A stretch of 64,000 bases of DNA, from contig NZ_JAOQMX010000024.1 of assembly GCF_025960985.1 (NCBI RefSeq), positions 1 to 64,000 of the forward strand, read 5' to 3'. Of the stretch, positions 43,617-52,194 are shown one piece after another. A model generated the notes under the pieces. It made no database searches. It worked only from the letters and a program-made list of their open reading frames with translations, and was not told where the DNA came from. The translations under genes were made by a program, and so were the position numbers. Origin of the DNA: Flavobacterium psychraerolatum (GTDB lineage Bacteria > Bacteroidota > Bacteroidia > Flavobacteriales > Flavobacteriaceae). The number at the start of each line of letters is the position of its first letter. The first letter of the stretch is position 1.

Positions 43617-45896
43617 TTAGTAAATCTTATTTATAAATTCAACTGCTATCTCAATTCTATCTTTTTTTAAAGAATCTTTTAATAGAAATTTTTTATCTTT
43701 TGAGATCAAATTAAATTCTGAAATAATAGTTTCATCAATATTTTCGGCGATATCATCTATAATCCACCCATCATTTGAGCAAGTCATTGTAGATCCATTT
43801 TTTAGTATCAAAGGTGAATTTCCAGAATATTGTTGTTTACAATTATCCTCATCACATATTTGTTTATTATTTATTCTTTTACAAACAGTTAAGACGAAAG
43901 GATTTATATGATGTGCCACTAGAGGGTTTGAACCGTCAGTGCCCAATATTCTAATTTCAAAATCAGAAGGCCAAGCATAATAATTTAGGCCAGAAGTAAA
44001 ATTATTATATTTTAAAAAATAATATTTCCAAGAACGGTTTTGCTCATTTTCTAAAAGCCAATTACTTACAATTTCCTCTAATTTTTCTTTAGGTGATGAC
44101 TTTATACTTGCATTATATTTCAACAATAAAGTTTCAACAGCATTAGAAACATCTACATCATCTGTAGTTAAAACCCTTTTCCAATTATTGGTTTTTCCAA
44201 AATACCACATTTCACCCATTTTACAATTTTTGGTATAAATACCTTTAAAACCGCACGCGATCAGTGCCTGAATTTTAAGAGTATCAGTAATATTTTTATT
44301 CCATATATTATTAATCGTTTTGATATAATCTTCAAGTTCAGAAATATTTTCGTTTAATTTTAGCAAATGAATTAATCCTTCAAATTGATATATGTTTTCT
44401 AAGGAATTAATTTCATTCCTTCTTGTAGGATAATCAATAATCATTTGTACTTTATTTTGTTCGTTTTTAAGGGTCGTATCAGTTATAAAAGTTCCTTTAA
44501 CCTGAGTGGTATCTAATAATGTTTGATATACATTTGATGTTGCTAACCTTTCAAAAAGAATCCAGTAAGACCCGAATCTATTGATACGAACATCTGTATT
44601 ATATTTGGTATCATTTTTTTGCCTAGCATACTGCAAAAAATTTCTTACTAATCGTAAATACTTCTTCAATTCTACACCTACAAATTTTTGATCGTGTTTT
44701 ATTAAATAATTTAACAAACAATAGAATATTATTTGATTATTATTGTCATTTTTATCACCATCTAATATACAATGTTCTAATAGATTTACTTTGCCTGAAG
44801 AATTCCAAAAAAGTAATACACCGTCATTCTCTTCATTTTTAAAAATTGATTCGAAAAAATCTTGATTTAAAGTTCTGTTTACTTTAAAATTATTACTAGA
44901 AATTTCATAAAGTTTGTCTAAGGAATTGAATAAAAACAAAATATTTGCTTCGACCTTAAAAACTTCTTTGTATTTGTCAAACTTATAGTCCTCTTGTTTG
45001 GCATTGATGTTATCTTTAAAGTAGCACATCTGAGCAATGAAAGTGAAATATTTGAGAAATAGGGAATCTATTACCGTTTTGTTTTCTCTAAAGGCCCACA
45101 ATAAATCAGTCCATTCTTTTTCTATTTTGTATGAGAAATAACCCGCATATGAAATTTCTCCTTTTATCGGATGTTTTAATTTATTATATTTGAATTCATT
45201 CTCAATGAATTGAATAAAACTAGCTTTAAAGTTTTCAAATGATGTTAACTGCTTTCCTCTTGCATTCATCTTGATATAAAGCTCATCAGTTAATTCAAAT
45301 CCCTTTTTACCTAAATCAAGAATTTGGAAGGAAATTATATTACTATTATTTGTTAACTTTTCCCAAATATTGCCGTCACAACTTTTAAATTTTTCATGAA
45401 TAGCTTGCAACATGATTAGCATTGCTTTAATTGTTGGGTCTTTTAACCAAGAACTCCTGAACCAATATTTATTAGTTATTTCCTCAGTTAAATTATTCTC
45501 AATAGAAGTAAGCGGAATTTGAATTTCTTCGTCAAGAAGTGCTGCACAAAACTCACGAGAACTTATCCTAGTATCATAAATGAATTTTTTTAAAATAATT
45601 CTATCCGAAATATTTATATTTTCTTTTAAAGATAAATACCAATGGAGCAGAAACAACGTGGTAAGTCTTTGTTGGCCATCTATTGGGTAGAAAGTATCAT
45701 TATTTACTCTACCATAAATAAAATCTAAATCTAAAGCGTTGGTTTCTTTACCTGTTAAATGCTTATGCAATGATTTTAAAAAACCATTTCTTTTTCTTTT
45801 TTCCTCCTTGCGTCCTTGAGCATAATCTCGTTGAATTATTGGGATGCATATTTTTTTGTCTGAAATTAAATTCCAAAATGTCATAGTATTTTCCAT
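43617..45896 (-). CDS. DUF262 protein, GmrSD/restriction-like (second of a pair)
   Basis: 759 residues. The DUF262 (ParB/Srx-like) N-terminal domain shows IPIIQRDYAQGRK near 18, PIDGQQRLTTLFLLHWYLS near 77 and MNARGKQLTSFENFKASF near 220. The C-terminus has AHHINPFV and paired Cys residues (CDEDNCKQQ), possibly a diverged HNH/DUF1524-type nuclease end. In GmrSD and SspE-type restriction systems DUF262 binds nucleotide and controls a DUF1524 nuclease. It starts 5 nt after the partner DUF262 gene stops. Strikingly AT-rich compared with flanking housekeeping genes, which suggests horizontal transfer. Confidence 0.85.
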   Translation of the reverse strand: MENTMTFWNLISDKKICIPIIQRDYAQGRKEEKRKRNGFLKSLHKHLTGKETNALDLDFIYGRVNNDTFYPIDGQQRLTTLFLLHWYLSLKENINISDRIILKKFIYDTRISSREFCAALLDEEIQIPLTSIENNLTEEITNKYWFRSSWLKDPTIKAMLIMLQAIHEKFKSCDGNIWEKLTNNSNIISFQILDLGKKGFELTDELYIKMNARGKQLTSFENFKASFIQFIENEFKYNKLKHPIKGEISYAGYFSYKIEKEWTDLLWAFRENKTVIDSLFLKYFTFIAQMCYFKDNINAKQEDYKFDKYKEVFKVEANILFLFNSLDKLYEISSNNFKVNRTLNQDFFESIFKNEENDGVLLFWNSSGKVNLLEHCILDGDKNDNNNQIIFYCLLNYLIKHDQKFVGVELKKYLRLVRNFLQYARQKNDTKYNTDVRINRFGSYWILFERLATSNVYQTLLDTTQVKGTFITDTTLKNEQNKVQMIIDYPTRRNEINSLENIYQFEGLIHLLKLNENISELEDYIKTINNIWNKNITDTLKIQALIACGFKGIYTKNCKMGEMWYFGKTNNWKRVLTTDDVDVSNAVETLLLKYNASIKSSPKEKLEEIVSNWLLENEQNRSWKYYFLKYNNFTSGLNYYAWPSDFEIRILGTDGSNPLVAHHINPFVLTVCKRINNKQICDEDNCKQQYSGNSPLILKNGSTMTCSNDGWIIDDIAENIDETIISEFNLISKDKKFLLKDSLKKDRIEIAVEFINKIY

Positions 45897-45901
45897 CTTT
45901 A

Positions 45902-47812
45902 TTATTTTAATTCGATAAACTGTTTGTAAACATTCTCTATTTTAGTAAAATATGATTTCCTGTCTTCATTACTCCAAAAAATCATTTCATTTGGACTTTG
46001 TGAATAATATTTAGAGAAAACTCTTTGCGTAAAAATGGGGATGTATCTTCCAAACTTATTTTGTTTTAAAATTTCCCGTTTAATATCAAAAAATGAATTA
46101 TTAAGGGAACTATTAGTGTCTTTATCAACGAGTGCTAGATTATAAAGTGTATCTACTTCGGAATCTTTTATATCGGATATTTCAGAATAAAGTTCAATAA
46201 CGTCAGAATAAACAATTTTAAATGTTTTTGGATCAAAGTGTTTTATTAATTCATCGATCGTAAAAATTAGATTCTCAATTTTTATTTTTTGATCAGGATT
46301 GTTTGAAGTTAAATGTCTTAGAGAAACTGTATGTGACTTTAACCATGTTATACATCTACTTTCTTCTGTATCTATACTTTCAGGATTTTGAGGATGAATA
46401 TGTTCCAAACTAGTTATCTTATCTATTTTGAAAAGATGAAAAGGAAATCTCGAATTTTCTTTATTTTGTTTAACTAGAACATCAATATTTAATAAAAGAA
46501 GTATTCTAATTAACTCTTTATTATCCTTACCATACGTTAATTCTGAAAGTGATTTTATTTCAATTGAATTTTTCTTTTTCTTTTTTATTTCAATTAGTTC
46601 ACCTATATCTTTTTTAACCGAATGGATGAAGGCCGTTTTTGATAGTTTTCTTGATATTAATTTTTTAATTATACTTTCATTATTCCCAGAACTCATTGCT
46701 AGCAAATAACCAATGTAATGATATTGAGCGTGATTATTATACCATTCAAAGACGATATTATATTTTTCTTTAACTTCTTTCCAAATATCATTTATAGGTT
46801 TAATAATTTCTTCATTTGAATCAATTATTTTATCATATTCATCCCTTTTTTTATTTAAATATCGATCAAAAACTAAATATTCATAATTTTTAGGTTTACC
46901 ATCAATTTCATCATAACTAATAAGAGACATATCTACATTCCATTCATCAGCTAAAATTTTAAAAATAAATTCAATTTTAGAAGAAGGACTATACGAAGTT
47001 TCATTTAAAAAATACCAAAATTTATCGTCTTGTAAATTAGCCTCAATCGCATCCCATTCAGAAGCAATTTCGAAAAGGCGCTGTGTAGTATACCGATTTT
47101 CATCATCTGGATAGCAATCATTTTGCAATAGCAGTGCTTTTATCAACTCTGCATCAGTCAATGGAATTTTCCCATCATTTAATCTTGTAAATAAATCAAT
47201 AGAACTATCGTTATTATCATCAATACTATTATCTTCAGCTTCATACCAAATAATAGAAACATTATATTCTTTATCAAGTATTCGCTTTAAAAAATCTAAT
47301 CTTATTGTAGGTTTATCTTTGAACCATTCAGCAACATAGCTATATGCTTTTGAAATATGATAAAAATCTACATTACTTTCGTCGATATTATCAACAAATT
47401 TTCTATTATTAAAAAAATCAATACAATCTTCTCTTGTTTCAAAATCAATAGAATAAATCTCTTTATTTCCATCATAAAATTGACGTATATCCTCTAAATA
47501 AGAAAGAATAATAAAAAGAGTTGTTAATCTTTGCTGACCGTCAATTAACTCCCATCCTGTCTTCCTTTTAACTACTCCATTGTCAATACTTTCCCATTCT
47601 TTTGATTTTACAACAATTGGTTGAAGACAGTAAAACTTACTAACTTTATTATCTTTATTTATTGATGATACTCTATTATGATATTGCAAAATATCATTAA
47701 GTAAATCTGTGATTTCTTGTTTGCCCCAACGGTATCCTCTTTGATACCTTGGAATGAAAAAATGATATCCAATTAATTCACTTAATGGTCTTATTCTAAG
47801 TTTATCTTCCAT
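45902..47812 (-). CDS. DUF262-DUF1524 protein, GmrSD-like (first of a pair)
   Basis: About 636 residues from the ATG at 47812. N-terminal DUF262: IPRYQRGYRWGKQEITDLL, ELIDGQQRLTTLFIIL and LNDGKIPLTDAELIKALLL. C-terminal DUF1524: LEHIHPQNPESID, the His-containing HNH-like motif, then SLRHLTSNNPDQK. This is the single-chain layout of GmrSD type IV restriction enzymes, which cut modified phage DNA. A start at 47857 is possible, but a TAnnnTTTG-like box overlaps it (47855-47863), favouring 47812. AT-rich; forms an operon with the following DUF262 gene. Confidence 0.87.
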   Translation of the reverse strand: MEDKLRIRPLSELIGYHFFIPRYQRGYRWGKQEITDLLNDILQYHNRVSSINKDNKVSKFYCLQPIVVKSKEWESIDNGVVKRKTGWELIDGQQRLTTLFIILSYLEDIRQFYDGNKEIYSIDFETREDCIDFFNNRKFVDNIDESNVDFYHISKAYSYVAEWFKDKPTIRLDFLKRILDKEYNVSIIWYEAEDNSIDDNNDSSIDLFTRLNDGKIPLTDAELIKALLLQNDCYPDDENRYTTQRLFEIASEWDAIEANLQDDKFWYFLNETSYSPSSKIEFIFKILADEWNVDMSLISYDEIDGKPKNYEYLVFDRYLNKKRDEYDKIIDSNEEIIKPINDIWKEVKEKYNIVFEWYNNHAQYHYIGYLLAMSSGNNESIIKKLISRKLSKTAFIHSVKKDIGELIEIKKKKKNSIEIKSLSELTYGKDNKELIRILLLLNIDVLVKQNKENSRFPFHLFKIDKITSLEHIHPQNPESIDTEESRCITWLKSHTVSLRHLTSNNPDQKIKIENLIFTIDELIKHFDPKTFKIVYSDVIELYSEISDIKDSEVDTLYNLALVDKDTNSSLNNSFFDIKREILKQNKFGRYIPIFTQRVFSKYYSQSPNEMIFWSNEDRKSYFTKIENVYKQFIELK

Positions 47813-48031
47813 ATTATTATTTTTTATATTTTCATATTTTAAACTGATTTCGGACAAAAGTTAATTTCCAACACCATCCAAATATATAGCTATTATAAAA
47901 ACCACTTTATAATTATCAAGTGCTTGTTATAGTCACTATCAGTCTTGTTGTTAGTATTAAATTTAATTAAAAAATGAGAGATTTATATGTCTTCATTACC
48001 ATGCTGATAGAAAAACACCAGAAATCTAGAT

Positions 48032-48184
48032 CAAAATTTTTCGTTAGTTAACTACGATGAGTACCACAAACAGTGAATTCATCAGGTTTTTCATGATTTT
48101 TGTGAAATAAATTCCTTGCAAGCCCTCATATCACATAGCTCATTATGACCTAATCTCGCCTCAAATTTTTCGTACAAGTTAACT
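48032..48184. repeat. Partial direct repeat in the gap downstream of the FtsZ-like GTPase gene
   Basis: CAAAATTTTTCGTTAGTTAACTA (48032-48053, one 22-23 base unit) recurs with small changes at 48162-48184. The two copies are about 130 bp apart and lie in non-coding, decayed sequence. Just beyond is an inverted pair of TCTAAGGCCTT (48252-48262 and 48308-48318). Confidence 0.5.
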
Positions 48185-48290
48185 AATTTTGTCTTGTGAA
48201 TATTATAAGTAAAAACAAATATTATAATTTGCTACTGCTAATCCATAATGCTCTAAGGCCTTGCTTAATACAGTAAAATCGATACGCTAT
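48091..48290 (-). pseudogene. Decayed coding sequence in the 550-bp gap
   Basis: The 47858-48411 gap carries short stretches that read like protein on the minus strand but are broken by stops and frame changes: one ends in KALEHYGLAVANYNICFYL, another contains LVNLYEKFEARLGHNELCD followed by MRACKEF and a TGA at 48091. I cannot name the source gene. It may mark the point where the block between the FtsZ-like pieces was rearranged. Confidence 0.28.
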
Positions 48291-48411
48291 ATTGAACCAA
48301 AAAAAAGAAGGCCTTAGAAGTTACAATTTGTTATTCTATGCTTTCAACGTGAGCTTTACTTGATCCATATTAATCATAAATATTAATTTCACTCTTTGTA
48401 TTGCACCTAAT

Positions 48412-49119
48412 TTAAATCACGCTTCCAAAAACCTTTTGATATTCTCGAAGTCCTATTTCGCTAATAGGAATTTTCGAAATATCTTCAAAACCTTCATTTT
48501 TATCAAGAATTCCCGAAACTGCTTCTATCGTTTTAATTATTATTTCATCCATTTTTGAAAGAGATGCCTTTGTACTTATATTCCCGTATTTCCCCCTTAC
48601 TTTATTATTATCCAAGAGAAGAAAATCATCAACTTGATGCTTCAAGTTTTGAATACTATCAAAAGCAAATTGATTTCGTTTTTCTCCTTCAAAGGTGAAA
48701 GGTGTGATTACAAAAGCCGCAGTAAAAATCCCTTTTTGTCGAATTATTTCAGCTATGGGGGGAAGAGCCAAAGTTGCAGTTTCTCCACCATAACCGGCAA
48801 TCAGAAATACAATTTTGGTGCTTTTGGTAACGACTTCTTCTATTTCGGTTTTAACTGCTTCGTAGCTGATTTTAGTGCCAGCATCGGTAGCCAGGCTAGT
48901 AGCTGAAGCTATTTCTAACCGAATTTTGATAGGTAGGTTACTACTTTTTAATGCCTGCAGATTGGTATCAAAAGCAACACAATTAACTCCCTTTATATTT
49001 TGTTCGTAAATAGCAATTACAATATTGCAGCCACAGCCTCCAATGCCTATTACTGTAATGGGACTATTATTATATATGGTACCATTCAAATTTGATTTTA
49101 CGTCAGTAGCACTTTTCAT
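48412..49119 (-). CDS. FtsZ GTPase-domain-only paralogue with degenerate nucleotide signature
   Basis: 235 residues that follow the FtsZ N-terminal domain without large gaps: ITVIGIGGCGCNIV (T1 loop, 21-34), IKGVNCVAFDTNLQALKSS (T2), IVFLIAGYGGETATLALPP (T4, 103-121), FTAAFVITPFTFEGEKR (132-148), VDDFLLLDNNKV, and a helix H7-like segment to the T7 position. The tubulin signature GGGTGTG reads GGETATL, the T3 loop GLGAGANP is SLATDAGT, and the T7 residues NxDxxD are absent. It ends where the C-terminal domain should begin. A housekeeping ftsZ must lie elsewhere. Codirectional with the other two FtsZ-like genes and downstream of the WYL gene. Confidence 0.8.
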   Translation of the reverse strand: MKSATDVKSNLNGTIYNNSPITVIGIGGCGCNIVIAIYEQNIKGVNCVAFDTNLQALKSSNLPIKIRLEIASATSLATDAGTKISYEAVKTEIEEVVTKSTKIVFLIAGYGGETATLALPPIAEIIRQKGIFTAAFVITPFTFEGEKRNQFAFDSIQNLKHQVDDFLLLDNNKVRGKYGNISTKASLSKMDEIIIKTIEAVSGILDKNEGFEDISKIPISEIGLREYQKVFGSVI

Positions 49120-49279
49120 TTGTTGCTTTTAAGTTTGATATTAATAAAATAGGGGAGTTGGTATATATTTTAGATTGTATAAAGTTGTTTTTCCGTTTTC
49201 CACTCATGCGAATCCTCTTGGGAAAGACCTGAAGTAAAACGGACACTTTTCCGTAACTGATGTCAACGAATGATTCCAA

Positions 49280-50179
49280 TTATTGATATAATTTTGTCAT
49301 TTCTGCAATCTTGTTCTTTACTTTTATTTGTAAAGAGATAGGTGTGATAACTTTTACTTCTGCACCCAGTTTTAGAATCTCCATAATTATGTCATGGGTA
49401 GGATGCATAAAAATGGATAACAAAACGTGTTCTTCATTTTCTTCCAGGATATGTTGGGAATCGTGTAGGGGAAAGCTTTTTGCGTAGTTGCCTTGTACTT
49501 TGGTGAATTCTAATACAATTTTTGTGGCAGGTTCATAGGTCTCAACTCCAAAAGCGTCTTTAAATTCTTTTTCGACATTATAAGGAATGGGTTTAAAAGT
49601 GGAATCTGTAATAGTTAAATTTGAAATTCGATCCATTCCAAAAGTTTTAATTACGTCATCTTTTATATCAAGAGCAACCAAATACCAGCGTTGCTGTGAC
49701 TCTTTGATGGCAATAGGCTTTACGATACGCTGGGTTTTGAAGTCTTCCCAATGTTTTTGGTGGTTAAATTTTAAAATAAAATTGTTTTGGATGGCGTGGA
49801 TGATGCCATGAATATGCTCTGTTCCTAACGATTTTCGTTTTTCTAGGAATACGCTTGGTGATAATTTGTCACCTTCTTGCAAAGCATGATGAATAGAAAA
49901 AGCATCAATCATACGCGTTACCGATTGGTCTTCGATTTCGTCTTCGTCAATAAAATAGGTTTTATCTTTTCGATCGTACTGAATTACAATTCCGAAAAGT
50001 GACTCTATGTCTTTTTTGTCCCGCTCAAAAGTTCTGATAGCGTACTCAAAATCAGTATCAACTTCGTCTTTTTGGAGTTTGTCAATCACATATTTTTGTA
50101 AAGCGGCAAAGCTCGAAGGACGACTCCTTAAACGGTCTACAACATACAAATACCTTTTGAAATAGATTAATTTTGACAT
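49280..50179 (-). CDS. WYL-domain transcriptional regulator
   Basis: 299 residues. An N-terminal winged-helix region (RYLYVVDRLRSRPSSFAALQ, then AIRTFERDKKDIESLFGI) precedes a WYL domain with the motif QRIVKPIAIKESQQRWYLVA and a C-terminal WCX-like extension. WYL proteins sense nucleic-acid or nucleotide ligands and often control defence operons such as BREX, CBASS and others, but also occur as housekeeping regulators. It is the first gene, reading into the FtsZ-like block, 160 bp upstream of the GTPase-domain gene. Confidence 0.9.
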   Translation of the reverse strand: MSKLIYFKRYLYVVDRLRSRPSSFAALQKYVIDKLQKDEVDTDFEYAIRTFERDKKDIESLFGIVIQYDRKDKTYFIDEDEIEDQSVTRMIDAFSIHHALQEGDKLSPSVFLEKRKSLGTEHIHGIIHAIQNNFILKFNHQKHWEDFKTQRIVKPIAIKESQQRWYLVALDIKDDVIKTFGMDRISNLTITDSTFKPIPYNVEKEFKDAFGVETYEPATKIVLEFTKVQGNYAKSFPLHDSQHILEENEEHVLLSIFMHPTHDIIMEILKLGAEVKVITPISLQIKVKNKIAEMTKLYQ

Positions 50180-50257
50180 CTTAGTGGGATTAATTTTGTC
50201 AAAGATAAATCTTTAGTCTGCCATAGGATGACAGTGTAGTAAAAATTAAATACTATT

Positions 50258-50815
50258 TTACTTCCATTTAATTCCGCAACCAATACTCGGTCTTTGGTTA
50301 GGGTTCATAGTACGATTGTACAAAACGCTGTCTATCGCACCTCGCAGGTCAGATCCACTTACCGGAATTCCGTTTCCAGGTCGGCTGTCGTCCAGTTGTC
50401 CGCGATATACTAATTTGTCTTGTTGGTCAAATAAATAGAAATCGGGAGTACAGGCAGCTTGATAGGCTTTGGCAACTTCTTGGGTTGCATCATATAGGTA
50501 TGGGAATTCAAAATTATTTTCAAAAGCATATTCGGTCATTAGTGCAGGACTATCTTCCGGAAAATGGATCACATCATTGCTAGAGATTGCCACCAAGCCA
50601 AGACCTTGCACCCTGTAATCATTGGCAATCATAATGATTTCGTCAATGACATGGTGTACAAAAGGGCAGTGGTTGCAAATGAACATAACTAGGGTTCCTT
50701 TTTCACCTTTAACATCGCTGAAATTGAAATGGTTGGTTTCGGTAGTTCTATCATTTAAGTAAAAATCAGGAGCTTTGGTTCCTAGTGCAAGCATGTTAGA
50801 TTCTGTTCGAGCCAT
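50258..50815 (-). CDS. Thioredoxin-like (AhpC/TSA-type) protein
   Basis: 185 residues, no signal peptide. MLALGTKAPDFYLNDRTTET, then GTLVMFICNHCPFVHHVIDE with a CxxC-type CNHC redox site, IAISSND, and FPYLYDATQEVAKAYQAACTPDFYLFD with the cis-Pro before the strand. It is a typical flavobacterial 'thioredoxin family protein' of unknown partner. Single gene upstream of and divergent from the CsaA-type gene. Confidence 0.9.
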   Translation of the reverse strand: MARTESNMLALGTKAPDFYLNDRTTETNHFNFSDVKGEKGTLVMFICNHCPFVHHVIDEIIMIANDYRVQGLGLVAISSNDVIHFPEDSPALMTEYAFENNFEFPYLYDATQEVAKAYQAACTPDFYLFDQQDKLVYRGQLDDSRPGNGIPVSGSDLRGAIDSVLYNRTMNPNQRPSIGCGIKWK

Positions 50816-50935
50816 AATGATATGTTTTTAGATTTTAAAGTTATAAAAAAAGCCTTGCTTTATGGGACTAAAAAAGTAATTTTAAATTTAAAAGTAGAAA
50901 TGATGATAAATTGACAAGATTTCGAAAAAGTAGAC

Positions 50936-51235
50936 ATGCGTGTGGGAACCATTATAGGTGTAAATGATTTTCCCGAAGCTAGAAACCCCGCCTTTCAATT
51001 GCAAATAGATTTTGGAGTTGAAATCGGCATTTTAAAATCGTCAGCGCAAATTACCAAGCGGTATGCAAAAGAAGAGTTAATGGGGCGCCAAATTGTTGCC
51101 GTCATTAACTTTCCTAAAAAGCAAATAGGGAAATTCATGAGCGAATGTCTCGTTCTTGGTGCTATGGGTACAGATGGCGATGTGATTCTTTTGGCTCCAG
51201 ATTTTAAAATCGAAAACGGACTGCGAATTGGGTAA
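50936..51235 (+). CDS. csaA: CsaA-type tRNA-binding protein, N-terminus broken by an in-frame stop
   Basis: 99 residues from the ATG at 50936: MRVGTIIGVNDFPEARNPAF, KSSAQITKRY and QIVAVINFPKKQIGKFMSE are the tRNA-binding OB-fold of CsaA, a dimeric protein with export-chaperone activity in Bacillus. Family proteins start some 12 residues earlier. The same frame upstream reads MMIN-stop-QDFEKVD from an ATG at 50900, with TGA at 50912-50914 where relatives have Trp or another aromatic. So the gene is either restarted at 50936, a new pseudogene, or affected by a sequencing error. Its stop abuts that of the converging hydrolase. Confidence 0.82.
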   Translation: MRVGTIIGVNDFPEARNPAFQLQIDFGVEIGILKSSAQITKRYAKEELMGRQIVAVINFPKKQIGKFMSECLVLGAMGTDGDVILLAPDFKIENGLRIG

Positions 51236-51778
51236 TTACAAGCTTTCGATAAAATACTTTAAATATTCTTGCCCTTCTTCCCAAAGTCCGAGGTTTGACG
51301 CACCATTGATATGCCCTTTTTCTCCAATGGATACAAAGGTGCTACCCCAATTTTTAGAAAATATCTCGGCTCTTTCAGTGCTGATGTAAGGATCGTTGGA
51401 ACTGGTGATTACTAGGGATGGAAATGCCAATTTATTTAATGGAATTGGTGCAAAATGTCTAAGAATTTCTGGTGTATGCTCAGGAGAATCTACATCTGCT
51501 GGTGCGACTAGCAATGCGCCAATAATTTTGTGATGCTGAAATTGATTGGCCCAAAGTGTGATCAAAATAGCACCTAAACTGTGTCCAACCAGAATGGTGG
51601 GTTCTTGTATTTCTAGGATGGAACTATTTAATTTTTCTAACCATTTTTCTAGTTGTGGGTTCTCCCAATCCTCTTGGTTAATCATGATCGAGTTGGAGAA
51701 TTTTTCATTCCAAAGGTTTTGCCAATGAGTATTTCCAGAACCTCCCAAGCCAGGAATTATAAGAAAATGTGGTTGCAT
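51236..51778 (-). CDS. RBBP9/YdeN-type serine hydrolase
   Basis: 180 residues, the standard length of the small RBBP9/YdeN alpha/beta hydrolases. HFLIIPGLGGSGNTHWQNLW near the start, nucleophile elbow LVGHSLGAIL (Ser near 66), the acid near ITSSNDPYIS, and His in GEKGHINGASNLG. No signal peptide. Natural substrates of the group are poorly known; acyl-serine or peptidase activity has been reported for human RBBP9. It converges on the csaA-type gene with adjoining stops. Confidence 0.9.
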   Translation of the reverse strand: MQPHFLIIPGLGGSGNTHWQNLWNEKFSNSIMINQEDWENPQLEKWLEKLNSSILEIQEPTILVGHSLGAILITLWANQFQHHKIIGALLVAPADVDSPEHTPEILRHFAPIPLNKLAFPSLVITSSNDPYISTERAEIFSKNWGSTFVSIGEKGHINGASNLGLWEEGQEYLKYFIESL

Positions 51779-51974
51779 AGTGTTTGGTGTTAAAAATTAA
51801 AATGGTTTTCGACAAAAATAAGAAATACTTTTTAGGATATTAAAGTTAAAAAAAAACGATTCCATAATCTAAGTCATTATTAAAACTAATATTTTAAATT
51901 TACAAAATGTAGTAATACTATTTTTGCAATTTTAAAGAATTAGAAATTGTTGAAAAGCGATATAAGATCTATTT

Positions 51975-52035
51975 GGGTTTTGCGTAAGGAATAGTAGTAA
52001 AAATCCTTTCGTGGGCTTTTTTTGCCCAAGAAAAA
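51975..52035. repeat. Dispersed intergenic repeat, copy 3 (inverted, partial)
   Basis: On the minus strand: a GGGC/GCCC hairpin, AAAGGATTTTTACTACTATTCCTTACGC. This matches the right halves of copies 1 and 2. The rest of the 416-bp gap before the DUF294 gene shows nothing else I can name. Confidence 0.65.
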
Positions 52036-52194
52036 GAGTACTTCACATTACTTTTATCTTAATCGGATTTCAGTTAACTTCTTTTGAAACGAATAGGACG
52101 ACCCAGAGTTTACGAAGGGTTATGTCCAAGATTTTATTTTGAAATTGTTTTTTGAGTATTACCTATCACTACTTATTTTTTAAATGTAAATTAT

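Noticed and set aside
47858..48411. CRISPR array or insertion-sequence ends
   Set aside because: Only two copies of a 22-bp repeat with unequal surroundings, no regular spacing and no transposase; not a CRISPR array or a definable IS.
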